Assembly (NCBI GenBank): GCA_009921265.1 | Contig: RFYV01000009.1 | Location: 1-64,000 of the forward strand | Direction of reading: 5' to 3' | Length of the DNA: 64,000 nucleotides | DNA from: Betaproteobacteria bacterium | GTDB taxonomy: Bacteria; Pseudomonadota; Gammaproteobacteria; Burkholderiales; Burkholderiaceae_C | In this document: positions 46,897-57,561 of the stretch, piece by piece | How positions within the stretch are numbered: position 1 is the first letter of the stretch | Layout: each line of letters begins with the position of its first letter | Made by a program: the position numbers and the translations under genes | Notes under the pieces: generated by a model | What the model saw: only the letters and a program-made list of their open reading frames with translations | What the model was told of the DNA's origin: nothing | Database searches by the model: none

Positions 46897-47341
46897 TTGA
46901 CTTTGCCTTTGATTGTGCTAGATCATATTTAACAATGGGATAGCCGCGATCAGAATAATGTTTCCAACGTTGTCGTGAGCAGAGTTTGTCCTGTTCATCT
47001 TGAGTCACGATCTCGATGACTCTCTCGAAAGTTTCGTAACCGTTTTGTACTTGATCACATAAATTAACCAAAATTTGGTGATGCGGCAAGGTTTCAACTG
47101 CTGATAAATCAGAGGTCAAAATAATCGCGGAGTTAGCTAACAATTCGGGTTCATCGTTGCGATGGCAATGCGGTAAAAAACCCGTTGGCTCAAATGTCCA
47201 CAACTGCGCATCCAACTCTTTGAGTCTTTCATCGGGTACACAAACGATCACACGTTGCTGCATGCGCCAAACTTTTCTGAGCAATCTACAAACATAATGA
47301 TTTTTGTCTGTTGCGTTGAAATGAAATGCAATTTCTGTCAT
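46889..47341 (-). CDS. holC: DNA polymerase III subunit chi
   Basis: The start was set at the ATG at 47341 (MTEIAFHFNATDK), the usual HolC N-terminus; the open frame upstream lies inside pepA. The 150-residue protein shows the HolC pattern LLRKVWRMQQRVIV and LWTFEPTGFLPH. Chi links the clamp loader to single-strand binding protein. The start codon is one base beyond the pepA stop. Confidence 0.92.
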   Translation of the reverse strand: MTEIAFHFNATDKNHYVCRLLRKVWRMQQRVIVCVPDERLKELDAQLWTFEPTGFLPHCHRNDEPELLANSAIILTSDLSAVETLPHHQILVNLCDQVQNGYETFERVIEIVTQDEQDKLCSRQRWKHYSDRGYPIVKYDLAQSKAKSNE

Positions 47342-47342
47342 G

Positions 47343-48806
47343 TTATTTTTTATTTTTACCTGAACCGCCCTTGGCTTGGGACAACAAATACCCGAGTAAT
47401 AGACCGACAGGTCTTCCTGTGGCCCCTTTGGATGCGCCACTCTTCCAGGCGGTGCCAGCAATATCCAAATGTGCCCAAGGAAAATCTTTAGAGAATCGAT
47501 GCAAAAACTTAGCCGCCGTTATTGCTCCACCCGATCGATCGGCCACATTTGCTACATCTGCAAAATTAGATTTCAGACCCTCTGCATATTCTTCATCTAA
47601 CGGCATGCGCCAACACAAATCTTGCCAATCTTCACCCGCTTTTAATAGTTGATAGGCCAATGCATCGTCACTGGAAAACATGCCTGTCCGCACGTGGCCC
47701 AATGCAATGACGCAGGCACCTGTGAGCGTTGCAATATCAATCACTGCCTTAGCTTTGAATCGCTTGGCATACGTGAGTGCATCGCACAAAATAAGACGGC
47801 CTTCGGCATCGGTATTGAGAATTTCAATTGTTTGACCGCTCATGCTGGTGACTACATCGCCTGGTTTGATCGCATTGCCACTGGGCATATTTTCGCAAGT
47901 GGGAATCAGGCCAATCACATTAATAGCGGGTTGCAGTTGGGCCAATGCGCGAAAAGTTCCAAGAACACTGGCAGCACCGCACATATCAAATTTCATCTCG
48001 TCCATGCCCGCACCGGGTTTGAGAGAAATGCCGCCCGTATCAAAGGTGATGCCTTTGCCCACCAATACTACGGGTGCGGCATCCGATTTAACAGCACGAC
48101 TTTTGTACTTAAGCACAATAAAACGCAAGGGCTCGACCGAACCTTGTGCCACAGACATAAACGAGCCCATTTTGAGTCGATCAACCTCTTTGGGGCCCAT
48201 CACCTCGCAACGGATGTTGGGAAATTTGGCTAATTCTTGTGCCGCTTTGCCCAGCAAGGTTGGCGTTGCGTGATTGGCAGGTCTATTTCCCCACTCTCGT
48301 GCCAATTGAGTGCCAAGAACACGGGCATAGGCACGATCAAAGTGCGCTTGCGCCTCTTTGATTGCAGATACACACAAAATCAAACGTTTGAGTTTGATGG
48401 ATTCAGCGCTGGGTTTGGTGGCTTGGTAAAGATAAGTTGCATCAGACGCAGATTGAAGTGCAGCTGACCAGCCTTGCGCGCCCACTTTGGGCATCACCAC
48501 ATGAACATCGCTAACTTTGAGCTTTTTGGCCCAAGATACAGCCGATTGCATGGCTGTCTTGAGTTGTTCAGGCTGTGCTTGTTCGGCTTGCACCAGCAAT
48601 AAGTGTTTGATTTTAAGTCCTGCAGGATGCCAAAAATTAAGTGATGCACCCTTGTCTGACAATTCTTTAGAATCAAGGACTTTCTGAATCAATTGGCCCA
48701 AAACGCTTTGATCAGAGTGAAAATCAGCAGTTAACACAACAACCAGCGCGTCCAATTTTGATTCACTGACTGAACGCTGTGAAAGGGACTTGAGTTCAAA
48801 GTTCAT
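47343..48806 (-). CDS. pepA: Leucyl aminopeptidase (M17)
   Basis: The start was set at the ATG at 48806 ([12 protein letters not shown]), which gives 487 residues; the frame is open 15 codons further. The M17 signature NTDAEGRL and metal-binding [15 protein letters not shown] are present. PepA removes N-terminal amino acids with two metal ions and can also bind DNA in some bacteria. It is divergent from lptF across about 25 bases. It heads pepA-holC-orf88. Confidence 0.96.
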   Translation of the reverse strand: MNFELKSLSQRSVSESKLDALVVVLTADFHSDQSVLGQLIQKVLDSKELSDKGASLNFWHPAGLKIKHLLLVQAEQAQPEQLKTAMQSAVSWAKKLKVSDVHVVMPKVGAQGWSAALQSASDATYLYQATKPSAESIKLKRLILCVSAIKEAQAHFDRAYARVLGTQLAREWGNRPANHATPTLLGKAAQELAKFPNIRCEVMGPKEVDRLKMGSFMSVAQGSVEPLRFIVLKYKSRAVKSDAAPVVLVGKGITFDTGGISLKPGAGMDEMKFDMCGAASVLGTFRALAQLQPAINVIGLIPTCENMPSGNAIKPGDVVTSMSGQTIEILNTDAEGRLILCDALTYAKRFKAKAVIDIATLTGACVIALGHVRTGMFSSDDALAYQLLKAGEDWQDLCWRMPLDEEYAEGLKSNFADVANVADRSGGAITAAKFLHRFSKDFPWAHLDIAGTAWKSGASKGATGRPVGLLLGYLLSQAKGGSGKNKK

Positions 48807-48831
48807 AATGATGGCTTTCTTAGATTCCAAT

Positions 48832-49941
48832 ATGTTATTCGATTCCACCATTCGTCAAGAGCTCAGTCGTCAATTTGTGGCCACCATGGTGGTCATGGTG
48901 ACCGTCGTCATGACCATTATTTTGATCCGAACCTTTGGGCAAGCATCGCGTGGACAAGTCAACCCCACAGAAGTCAGCTTGGTAATGGGATACACGATTT
49001 TGGGATATTTTCCATCACTGATGACTATGGCCTTGTTTATTTCTTGCGTTGGGACCTTGTCTCGCATGTACAACGACAGTGAAATGGTGATTTGGTTTTC
49101 GAGTGGCAATGGCTTGATGAGCTTTTTAAAGCCCATTCTTCATTTCGCTTGGCCTTATGTGTTGACGGTATCGCTCATGGCTTTGTTGGTCTGGCCTTGG
49201 GCTAATTTTCAAATTCAAGATTTAAGACAACGATTTGAAAAGAGAGGAGATTTAGAACGGGTGAGTCCTGGTGAGTTTCAAGAGTCTGCCAACGGACTTC
49301 GCGTTTTTTTCATTGATAAACACATTGTGGGCGACATTGGCAAAAGCAATGTTTTTATCGCGTCAACAGAAAAAAATAAACAGTCTATGACATCTTCTCA
49401 AAGTGGCCGCATAGAGACCATAAATAATGAAAATTATTTAATCTTGAACAATGGCCAACGGTTAGAAACCGATTTAGCAACGCAAGAATTTAAGTTGAGC
49501 GAATTTGTTGAGTATGGCACGCAGGTGAGCAACAAAGGTGTGTTGTTTGACGAAAAAACGCCCAGTGCAATCTCCACATGGGACTTGATCAAAAATCCGC
49601 GACCCACCTATTTGGGCGAGTTGGGATGGCGAATCAGTATCGGTATTGCTGCTTTTAATTTTTTATTGATTGGCTTGGCAGTAGCGCATATGAATCCGCG
49701 TGCGGCTAAAAGTAGTTCAATGATTTATTCTCTGTTGATATTTTTAATTTACTTTAACCTGATTAATTTATGCCAGGCTTGGGTATCGGCTGGAAAAATC
49801 AATATCTTTGTTCAAATTTTAGGTCTAAACGGCTGTGTATTTTTAATGGCTTACTTGTGGCTCACTCAAAGAAACCTCAATTTCAGTTGGAAATCGCTGG
49901 GCAAAAGAGTTGTCACTGACCCTGACGTGAAATCCTTATGA
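48832..49941 (+). CDS. lptF: LPS export permease LptF
   Basis: The start was chosen at the ATG at 48832 ([15 protein letters not shown]), the standard LptF N-terminus. An ATG at 48808 (MMAFLDS) is in frame and possible. The 369-residue protein has transmembrane helices near the N-terminus ([10 protein letters not shown]) and three near the C-terminus, around a periplasmic beta-jellyroll. LptF with LptG and LptB2 extracts LPS from the inner membrane. It overlaps lptG by four bases. Confidence 0.94.
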   Translation: MLFDSTIRQELSRQFVATMVVMVTVVMTIILIRTFGQASRGQVNPTEVSLVMGYTILGYFPSLMTMALFISCVGTLSRMYNDSEMVIWFSSGNGLMSFLKPILHFAWPYVLTVSLMALLVWPWANFQIQDLRQRFEKRGDLERVSPGEFQESANGLRVFFIDKHIVGDIGKSNVFIASTEKNKQSMTSSQSGRIETINNENYLILNNGQRLETDLATQEFKLSEFVEYGTQVSNKGVLFDEKTPSAISTWDLIKNPRPTYLGELGWRISIGIAAFNFLLIGLAVAHMNPRAAKSSSMIYSLLIFLIYFNLINLCQAWVSAGKINIFVQILGLNGCVFLMAYLWLTQRNLNFSWKSLGKRVVTDPDVKSL

Positions 49942-51035
49942 AAACATTTCAACGGCTCATTTATAAGCAAGTGGTATCTACTGTTTTATTTGTGGAGATC
50001 GGCTTTTTGGGTTTGTTTTTTTTCTTTGATTTGATTGAAGAATTAAGGCAACTTGGAAGTAGTTATCAGGCGCAACATGCTTTTGCCTACGTTGCCATGA
50101 TGGTGCCCAATCATTTCCATGAATTGCTACCCATTGCCGTCTTGATCGGCACAATTTTTGTGATGTCACGAATGGCACAAACTTCTGAATTCACGATTCT
50201 CAGAACGAGTGGTCTGGGCCCCGTATTGGCTTTACGCAATTTAATAGGGCTTGGTTTTGCATTTGCATTGTGTACGTTCATCGTTGGCGATTATTTGGCG
50301 CCACTCAGTGAAAGGCACGCGCAACTCATGAAGTCTCGTTACATGGGGCAAATCACCGTAGGAATGACGGGTGCATGGCTAAAAGAGCGGCAGTCCTACA
50401 GCAACCACGCCGTCAACATTGCAGCGATGGACGGCAATAGTGTGATGCGTAAGGTTCGTATTTTTGAATTTAACAATTTGGGCAAATTACAAACTGTGAC
50501 ACGCGCTGAACGCGCCAGTTTTACGCCTGATGACGATGCATGGATTTTACAAAAAATAATGCGCGATGAGTTTACCCAAGATCCCAATTACCCAACGCCA
50601 TCCAATCGCATCGAAGCTGATATATTACGATGGCCCACCACCATTACGCAAGAGATGGTTTCAGTTGCTTTGCTCAGACCCGATCGCATGGGCACCTTAG
50701 ATTTGTTTCAATACATTCGCCATCTGGAAGCCAATGCACAAACGGCGCAACGCTATGAAATTGAATTTTGGCGCAAAGTTTTTTATCCTCTCAGTTGTTT
50801 GGTGATGGTTGTATTAGCCCTACCATTTGCCTATTTGCACTTTAGAAGCGGCAATATTGCCACACAGGTATTTGTTGGCGTGTTGGTGGGTATTAGTTAT
50901 TTCTTGCTCAACAATGTCTTTGGATTCATGGGCACGATTAATCAGTGGATACCTTGGCTGGCTGCGGCTATTCCAGGACTGATATACACCGCGCTTTCAT
51001 TGAGTATTTTTGGCTGGCTGGTCTTGAGGCATTGA
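49938..51035 (+). CDS. lptG: LPS export permease LptG
   Basis: A 365-residue partner of LptF, with the same plan: N-terminal helix (VLFVEIGFLGLFFFFDLI), central periplasmic domain and C-terminal helices (FYPLSCLVMVVLALPFAYL). It overlaps lptF (ATGA) and its TGA overlaps the start of the next gene by one base. lptB is not in the window. Confidence 0.95.
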   Translation: MKTFQRLIYKQVVSTVLFVEIGFLGLFFFFDLIEELRQLGSSYQAQHAFAYVAMMVPNHFHELLPIAVLIGTIFVMSRMAQTSEFTILRTSGLGPVLALRNLIGLGFAFALCTFIVGDYLAPLSERHAQLMKSRYMGQITVGMTGAWLKERQSYSNHAVNIAAMDGNSVMRKVRIFEFNNLGKLQTVTRAERASFTPDDDAWILQKIMRDEFTQDPNYPTPSNRIEADILRWPTTITQEMVSVALLRPDRMGTLDLFQYIRHLEANAQTAQRYEIEFWRKVFYPLSCLVMVVLALPFAYLHFRSGNIATQVFVGVLVGISYFLLNNVFGFMGTINQWIPWLAAAIPGLIYTALSLSIFGWLVLRH

Positions 51036-51391
51036 TGGACGCTATTGTTTTATTCGCACACGGATCGCGAGATCCACTTTGGCATCAGCCCATGCAGTCA
51101 CTGCAAAAGTTGATTGAACAACAATGTCCCCAAATATTAGTGAGGTGCGCTTATTTGGAGCTGTGTCAACCTGATTTAATGACTGCGGTTCATGATTTAA
51201 CGCTGCAATCGTGTCAATCAATTCGAGTGATCCCTTTGTTTTTAGGCGTAGGCAAACACGCACGTGAAGATCTGCCCCTGTTGATGAATCAACTCAAAAG
51301 CCAATATCCAAATGTTGCGTTTGAATGTTTGCCAGCAGTGGGAGAACACCCTTTACTGCTCTCTACATTGGCTCAAATTGCTACAAACTAG
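51035..51391 (+). CDS. CbiX-family sirohydrochlorin cobalto/ferrochelatase-like protein
   Basis: A 118-residue short CbiX (CbiXS-like). The start at 51035 overlaps the lptG stop (TGATG). The chelatase motif with the metal-binding His is LFAHGSRDP near residue 9, and a second His occurs in LGVGKHAREDLP. It inserts Co or Fe into sirohydrochlorin. Siroheme would be needed by the sulfite reductase at the right edge. Confidence 0.9.
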   Translation: MDAIVLFAHGSRDPLWHQPMQSLQKLIEQQCPQILVRCAYLELCQPDLMTAVHDLTLQSCQSIRVIPLFLGVGKHAREDLPLLMNQLKSQYPNVAFECLPAVGEHPLLLSTLAQIATN

Positions 51392-51442
51392 GTTTTTCTG
51401 TCAAAATCGCATAAGAAACACGTTTGATATACATTTATTGAT

Positions 51443-52390
51443 ATGAACCTTCATCAATTTCGATTTGTGCAAGAAGCGGTGAGGCAAAAACTCAACCTCA
51501 CCGAAGTTGCCAAAGCTTTGCATACGTCGCAACCTGGCGTTTCCAAAGCAATTTTGGAATTGGAAGAAGAATTGGGAATTGAGATTTTTGGACGCCACGG
51601 CAAACGACTCAAAAGAGTGACCGAACCTGGCGAGCAGGTTTTAAAAAGCATTGATGTGATTTTGCGCGAAGTCGCGAATCTCAAAAAAATTGGCGATCAT
51701 TACAGCGCACAAGATACGGGAACATTATCAATTGCAACCACGCATACGCAAGCGCGATATGTGCTGCCTCCGCACGTTGCCCAATTGCGCAAGGTCTACC
51801 CGCAGGTCAATGTCAGCCTTCATCAGGGTGCGCCCGATCAAGTAGCTCAAATGGTGATCAATGAAACGGCCGAAATTGGAATAGCCACCGAATCATTGGC
51901 CAACTATCCCGAATTGGTCACACTTGCTTGTTACGAATGGCAACACGTTTTGGTTCTGCCACAAGATCATCGGTTAGCCCAAGTTGAAACGATTACTTTA
52001 GAAGAGTTAGCCAAAGAATTCATCATCACCTATCACCCTTCTTTTACGGGTAGAACCCGAATTGATAAAGCATTTGCCCATCAACGACTCACGCCAAGAA
52101 TTGCATTAGAGGCCATCGACTCTGATGTCATTAAAACCTATGTGCAATTAGGTATGGGTGTGGGCATCGTTGCCGAGATGGCCGTTCAAAACGACAATCA
52201 AGATGAACTGATCATTAAACCAGCTGGCTATTTGTTTGGTAAAAACTTAGCGCGCATTGCTTTTAAACGTAGCAGTTATTTGCGAAATTTTGTGTATGAA
52301 TTTGCACGATTTCTGAATCCCGAATTGTCGCGACAAGACATCATGAACGTCATTAACAATTCCACTAACTCATCAACTGATCCATCATGA
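51443..52390 (+). CDS. cysB: CysB-like LysR-family regulator
   Basis: A 315-residue LysR protein. The HTH reads TEVAKALHTSQPGVSKAILE, and the recognition sequence through RLKRVTEPGEQ is typical of CysB. The C-terminal effector domain would bind N-acetylserine or sulfate. It is likely to control sulfate and sulfonate assimilation genes such as cysI. Its end overlaps the aminotransferase start by four bases. Confidence 0.93.
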   Translation: MNLHQFRFVQEAVRQKLNLTEVAKALHTSQPGVSKAILELEEELGIEIFGRHGKRLKRVTEPGEQVLKSIDVILREVANLKKIGDHYSAQDTGTLSIATTHTQARYVLPPHVAQLRKVYPQVNVSLHQGAPDQVAQMVINETAEIGIATESLANYPELVTLACYEWQHVLVLPQDHRLAQVETITLEELAKEFIITYHPSFTGRTRIDKAFAHQRLTPRIALEAIDSDVIKTYVQLGMGVGIVAEMAVQNDNQDELIIKPAGYLFGKNLARIAFKRSSYLRNFVYEFARFLNPELSRQDIMNVINNSTNSSTDPS

Positions 52391-53547
52391 CTCCAGATAT
52401 TGTCTCCAAGTTGCCCAATGTAGGCACCACTATTTTTACAGTGATGTCAGCTCTAGCGGCAGAAAAAAAAGCCGTTAATTTAGGACAAGGTTTTCCTGAC
52501 TTTGCCTGCGACACAAAGCTTATCGATGCTGTGACTGATGCGATGCGCGAAGGTCTCAATCAATATCCATCGATGCTGGGTGTACTCGAGTTGCGCAAAG
52601 CCATTTCAGAAAAAGTAGAGCGTCTGTACGGAAAAAAATACGACACCAACTCCGAAATCACGGTCACAGCAGGTGCAACACAAGCTATCATCAACGCAGT
52701 ATTGGCCATCGTGCATCCAGGCGACGAAGTGATTGTGTTGGAGCCTTGCTATGACAGCTACATCCCCAACATTGAATTGGCGGGTGGAAAAGTGGTGAGC
52801 GTGCCCCTCACACCAGGAACCTTCAGGCCCGATTTCTCAAAAATTTCTGCAGCGATTAATTCCAAAACCAAAGCTATTTTGATTAATTCGCCACACAATC
52901 CAAGCGCTACGGTTTGGGGTCGCGAAGACATGCTCAAACTCGAAGAAATATTATGCCCTACATCTGTGTTGCTCATCTCCGATGAGGTGTATGAACACAT
53001 GGTGTACGAACCCCTCCAGCATTTCAGTGCGGCCAGTTTTCCAGGTCTTGCTGATCGCGCATTCATCATTTCTAGCTTTGGTAAAACCTATCACGTCACA
53101 GGCTGGAAGGTGGCTTATTGCGCCGCGCCTGCCTCACTCACACATGAATTTAGAAAAGTGCATCAGTTCAATGTGTTCACGGTCAATACGCCTGTTCAAT
53201 ATGGTTTAGCGCGATTCATGGCTGATCCTGCGCCTTATATGAATTTGCCAGCATTTTATCAACGTAAACGAGATATATTCAGACAAGGTCTTGCTAAAAC
53301 TAAATTTAAAATTTTGCCCAGTGAAGGCAGTTACTTTCAATGTGTGCTTATCGACGAGCTCGCCGTTGCAGAAAAAAATCTCAGCGAAGCAGATTTTTGT
53401 CAGTGGCTCACATCCGAGGTAGGCGTTGCGGCTATTCCTTTATCTGCCTTTTATGCCGACGCCTTTGATCAACGCGTGATTCGTTTTTGTTTTGCCAAAA
53501 AAGACGAGACCTTAGGCTTGGCACTCGATCGATTGGCGCGACTCTAA
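52387..53547 (+). CDS. PLP-dependent aminotransferase (methionine aminotransferase YbdL-like)
   Basis: A 386-residue class I/II aminotransferase. The PLP Lys is in SSFGKTYHVTGWKV, and the N-terminal NLGQGFPDFACD and INSPHNPSATVWG are typical of YbdL / kynurenine-aminotransferase-like enzymes. It may transaminate methionine, which would suit the sulfur context. It overlaps the cysB-like gene by four bases and converges with hrpA. Confidence 0.91.
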   Translation: MTPDIVSKLPNVGTTIFTVMSALAAEKKAVNLGQGFPDFACDTKLIDAVTDAMREGLNQYPSMLGVLELRKAISEKVERLYGKKYDTNSEITVTAGATQAIINAVLAIVHPGDEVIVLEPCYDSYIPNIELAGGKVVSVPLTPGTFRPDFSKISAAINSKTKAILINSPHNPSATVWGREDMLKLEEILCPTSVLLISDEVYEHMVYEPLQHFSAASFPGLADRAFIISSFGKTYHVTGWKVAYCAAPASLTHEFRKVHQFNVFTVNTPVQYGLARFMADPAPYMNLPAFYQRKRDIFRQGLAKTKFKILPSEGSYFQCVLIDELAVAEKNLSEADFCQWLTSEVGVAAIPLSAFYADAFDQRVIRFCFAKKDETLGLALDRLARL

Positions 53548-53564
53548 ACAGTCGCTCGATCCAA

Positions 53565-56500
53565 TCAATGAACCAACTGCAACCAAGCTTTTTCTAAACG
53601 CTTGATGCTGACAGGTTGAGGCGTGCGCAATTCTTGCGCATACAAACTCACGCGCAACTCTTCAAGCAACCATCTGAATTCACTCATTCGCTCATCGGTC
53701 ACGCCTTTACGATCTGCCCACAAGCGCCAAAATTTTTGCTCAAGGGGTTTCAATTCAGACATCCGCGTAGCGTCTCGACTGGGGTCTGTGCGTAATTTAT
53801 CGATTCGCATCACAATCGCTTTTAAATAGCGAACCAAATGTTGCAATTGCTGTGCGGGTGTTTCCATCAAAAACTTTTTACTTATGAGTCGCTTGAGTTG
53901 ATCAGCACAATCTTGCACAGCGTCAGGCTGAGCTTTGGTGTCTTTGATCTTGCGTGCGACCAATGCATATTCATTCAAAATAAGACTGGCCTGCCTTGCC
54001 AGTTCATTGGCAATCAATGTTAAACGTCCGCGTCCGTCGTCGAGTCGTTGTTGAAATTCTTGTTGATCTGTCGGCCATGGGTTCATTAAAAAAGCGCGAT
54101 CCAAAGCAAGATCTAATATTTGTTTTTTTAAATCGTCCAATGTACCTAAGGACATATAGATCACAGACATTTTTTGAAGATCAGGCAGATTTTTTTCTAA
54201 ATATTTAATTGCATCCTTGATTTGCAAAGAAAACAATCGCCTCAAACCTTGTTGATGCATGACCTTTGCCGTTGTGGGCTCATCAAAAACTTCAATCATA
54301 ACGCCATCGCCTTGATCGACCAAGGCAGGAAAACCAATAAAGGTTTTATTGCCTTTTTTGATCTCCATCATTTCATCGAATTGTACAAAATCCCAAGCGG
54401 TATATTTTTCTTCGGCTTCTAAGAACGACACATGAGCGCTTGTATTTTTTTGAAAAACCTGTGCCTTGTGCCCTGAATTCTGAACTGAGATCTCTTGAGG
54501 TGGAGTCGATAGGGCCTGGCTTTTTAGCGACGCCAAGGCCTGAAATGCGCCTCTGGCTTGTGAGCCCAGTTGTGCTTTGATGGCGCCGAAACTGCGTCCT
54601 TGCCCCAATTGCCGACCCTGATCATCGACAACGCGAAAATTCATCAAGTGATGCGGCGACAAGGTATCTAATTTAAAGTCAGAACGCTTGACGTCCAATT
54701 CGGTTATTTTTTTAACTTCTGTCCACACAGCATCTGTAAGAGATCCTTTACCCATAATATCGGGCTGGCTCAACCGTTCGGTCATTTTTTGAGTTGAATC
54801 GGGCAGTGGCACCAAACGCGCGCGAGGTTTTTGCGGCAAACTTTTGAGCATGGCCAAAATTTTTGCGTTCAACATACCAGGCACCAACCATTGTGTGGCG
54901 TCTTCACTCACTTGGTTCAAAACAAACAATGGAATAATCACCGTCATCCCGTCTTTTGCGTCACCTGGTTCATGCAAATAGCTCACTGAGCAATCTACAC
55001 CACCTAGCTTGACTGTTTTTGGAAATGCTTGTGTGGTGACACCTGCAGCTTCGTGTTGCATCAATGCCTCGCGCGTCAAAATGAGAGGGTCGGTGCGATT
55101 GCCCCTTGAGCGACGCTCGCGCATTTCTTCGCGGTGCCATTTTTCTAATGTTGTGGCATTGAATACATGCGAGGGAATTTGCTGTTCATAAAAACCTTGA
55201 ATCAAACTGTCATCGACCAATACGTCTTGACGGCGTGACTTGTGTTCGATCTCTTCCACTTGCAATACTGTTTTTTGATTGGCTGCTAAAAAAGGCAACC
55301 GCGTTTGCCACTCGCCATTCACCAATGCTTCACGAATAAAAATTTCTCTCGCGCCCACAGGGTCTACAGTACTGTAGACCACTTTTCTGCCGTTGTAAAC
55401 CATCAAGCCATAGAGTGTGGCGCGCTCAAGTGCAATCACATCGCCTTGTTTTTTTTCCCAATGGGGATCGAGCAATTGCTTTCGTAATAAATGCCCCCCC
55501 ACCTGCTCAAACCATTTGGGATCGATGTTGGCGATGCACCTTCCAAACAGACGCGTCGTCTCGACCAATTCTGCGCAAACAATCCACCGTCCCGGCTTTT
55601 TTTTGAGATGCACGCCTGGATGTTTATAAAATTTAATACCACGTGCACCGACATAAACCTCCTCTTCCTCGTGTTTGCAACCGATATTGCCAAGCAAACC
55701 ACATAACAAGGACAAATGCAGTTGTTCATCTTTTGCAGGATTCGTATTTATTGGCCATTTGTGTTCGGTCACTACGGTGAGCAATTGAGAATAGACATCG
55801 CGCCACTCTCGCAAGCGACGCACATTAATAAAATTTTGTTTGAGTAAATTTTCATATTGTCGATTGGACAATTGGTGCGTGCCATTGGCGCCCCCACGCG
55901 CTTGAGAGATCCAATTCCACAGTCGAACAAATGAATTGAATTCACTTTTATCGTCTTTAAATTTTGCATGCGCTTGATCGGCCGCTGCTTGCTGTTCCAA
56001 AGGCCGCTCTCTAACATCTTGAACGCTTAAGGCAGAGGCAATGATCAATACTTCACTTAGAGCTTGGCGATTTTTGGCCTCCAAAATCATTCGACCCACG
56101 CGTGGGTCTAGAGGCAGTTTTGCAAGCTCTTTTCCAATGGACGTGAGTTCATTGTGATCGTCAACCGCTCCAAGTTCACTCAGGAGTTGATAGCCATCGG
56201 TAATCGCCTTGGATTTGGGAGATTCCAAAAAAGCAAATTGTTCGACGTCTCCAAAATGCAGCGCTTTCATTCGCAAAATAACGCCGGCTAAGGAACTTCT
56301 TAAAATTTCCGGATCGGTGAAAGCTGTGCGTGATTGAAAATCTTTTTCATCGTACAAACGAATACAAATGCCGTTAGCAACTCGACCGCATCGACCCGCG
56401 CGTTGATTGGCCGCAGCCTGACTGATTGGCTCTACCAACAACTGCTCCACTTTGCTTCTGTAACTGTATCGCTTGACGCGTGCAGTACCCACATCGATCA

Positions 56501-57440
56501 CATAACGAATACCCGGTACGGTGAGTGAAGTTTCAGCCACGTTGGTTGCCAACACAATACGGGCATGTCCATGCGCTTCAAAAACACGTTCTTGTTCTGT
56601 TTGCGATAAACGCGCAAACAAAGGAAGAACCTCGACATTTTGGGTAATGGCTTGATGCGATAAATGTTGACGCAGATGATCGGCGGCTTCTCGAATTTCA
56701 CGCTCACCCGGAAAGAAAATCAAAATATCGCCACCAACCTGACCCGCCCACAATTCATCCACTGCATCTGCTATTGCGTCATTGAGGTCGTGATCTTTTT
56801 TTTCTTCAAAGGGACGCCAACGCATCTCGACAGGAAAAATGCGCCCCGACACCATCAACACAGGAGCAGGCCCTTTGGCACTTGTAAAATATTGCGCGAA
56901 GCGATTGGCGTCAATCGTGGCGGATGTGACGATGATTTTGAGATCGGGTCTGCGCGGTAATATTTCTCGCAAATAACCCAATAAAAAATCGATGTTTAAA
57001 CTTCGTTCATGCGCTTCATCGATGATTATTGTGTCATACGCTTTGAGTAGTGGATCGTTTTGTGTTTCTGCAAGCAAGATGCCGTCGGTCATCAACTTAA
57101 TGGAAGCTTGATGACTCAATCGATCTTGAAATCGAACTTTATAGCCCACAACCTCGCCAAGCGGCGTTTTGAGTTCATCGGCAATTCTTTTGGCCACCGA
57201 CGTTGCAGCGATTCTTCGCGGTTGAGTGTGACCAATCAATCGACCTCGAGTGCCAGGCGGCGCATGAAGCTTGCCCCGACCCAAGGCCAGCGCCATTTTT
57301 GGCAATTGCGTGGTTTTTCCAGAACCTGTTTCGCCACAAACAATCACCACTTGGTGAGTTGAAATGGCTTGCATGATGTCCTCACTCCGTTGGCTGACGG
57401 GCAAGTCATCTGGAAAATCAATGGTCAGGGGTGTAGACAA
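53565..57440 (-). CDS. hrpA: ATP-dependent RNA helicase HrpA
   Basis: A 1291-residue DEAH-box helicase. Walker A GETGSGKTTQLP is near residues 36-47 and DEAH occurs in IIIDEAHERSLN. The C-terminal HrpA-specific region (about residues 650-1291) is complete, including WSQ-like and OB-fold areas. HrpA acts in mRNA processing and ribosome rescue. It is divergent from argA across about 120 bases. Confidence 0.96.
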   Translation of the reverse strand: MSTPLTIDFPDDLPVSQRSEDIMQAISTHQVVIVCGETGSGKTTQLPKMALALGRGKLHAPPGTRGRLIGHTQPRRIAATSVAKRIADELKTPLGEVVGYKVRFQDRLSHQASIKLMTDGILLAETQNDPLLKAYDTIIIDEAHERSLNIDFLLGYLREILPRRPDLKIIVTSATIDANRFAQYFTSAKGPAPVLMVSGRIFPVEMRWRPFEEKKDHDLNDAIADAVDELWAGQVGGDILIFFPGEREIREAADHLRQHLSHQAITQNVEVLPLFARLSQTEQERVFEAHGHARIVLATNVAETSLTVPGIRYVIDVGTARVKRYSYRSKVEQLLVEPISQAAANQRAGRCGRVANGICIRLYDEKDFQSRTAFTDPEILRSSLAGVILRMKALHFGDVEQFAFLESPKSKAITDGYQLLSELGAVDDHNELTSIGKELAKLPLDPRVGRMILEAKNRQALSEVLIIASALSVQDVRERPLEQQAAADQAHAKFKDDKSEFNSFVRLWNWISQARGGANGTHQLSNRQYENLLKQNFINVRRLREWRDVYSQLLTVVTEHKWPINTNPAKDEQLHLSLLCGLLGNIGCKHEEEEVYVGARGIKFYKHPGVHLKKKPGRWIVCAELVETTRLFGRCIANIDPKWFEQVGGHLLRKQLLDPHWEKKQGDVIALERATLYGLMVYNGRKVVYSTVDPVGAREIFIREALVNGEWQTRLPFLAANQKTVLQVEEIEHKSRRQDVLVDDSLIQGFYEQQIPSHVFNATTLEKWHREEMRERRSRGNRTDPLILTREALMQHEAAGVTTQAFPKTVKLGGVDCSVSYLHEPGDAKDGMTVIIPLFVLNQVSEDATQWLVPGMLNAKILAMLKSLPQKPRARLVPLPDSTQKMTERLSQPDIMGKGSLTDAVWTEVKKITELDVKRSDFKLDTLSPHHLMNFRVVDDQGRQLGQGRSFGAIKAQLGSQARGAFQALASLKSQALSTPPQEISVQNSGHKAQVFQKNTSAHVSFLEAEEKYTAWDFVQFDEMMEIKKGNKTFIGFPALVDQGDGVMIEVFDEPTTAKVMHQQGLRRLFSLQIKDAIKYLEKNLPDLQKMSVIYMSLGTLDDLKKQILDLALDRAFLMNPWPTDQQEFQQRLDDGRGRLTLIANELARQASLILNEYALVARKIKDTKAQPDAVQDCADQLKRLISKKFLMETPAQQLQHLVRYLKAIVMRIDKLRTDPSRDATRMSELKPLEQKFWRLWADRKGVTDERMSEFRWLLEELRVSLYAQELRTPQPVSIKRLEKAWLQLVH

Positions 57441-57561
57441 AGAAACAACTTTTCAAACAAAACTGGGCAAAAATAGCCGAACTTGCGTCACAATGAAGCG
57501 CGAAGACTTGGAATTATCCCAGTCTCTTTCAAAAGTGTTTTTCATTGATTGAATTTTGACT

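Noticed and set aside
47649-48233. 194-residue open frame antisense to pepA
   Set aside because: Fully inside pepA with no domain features; it is an antisense shadow.
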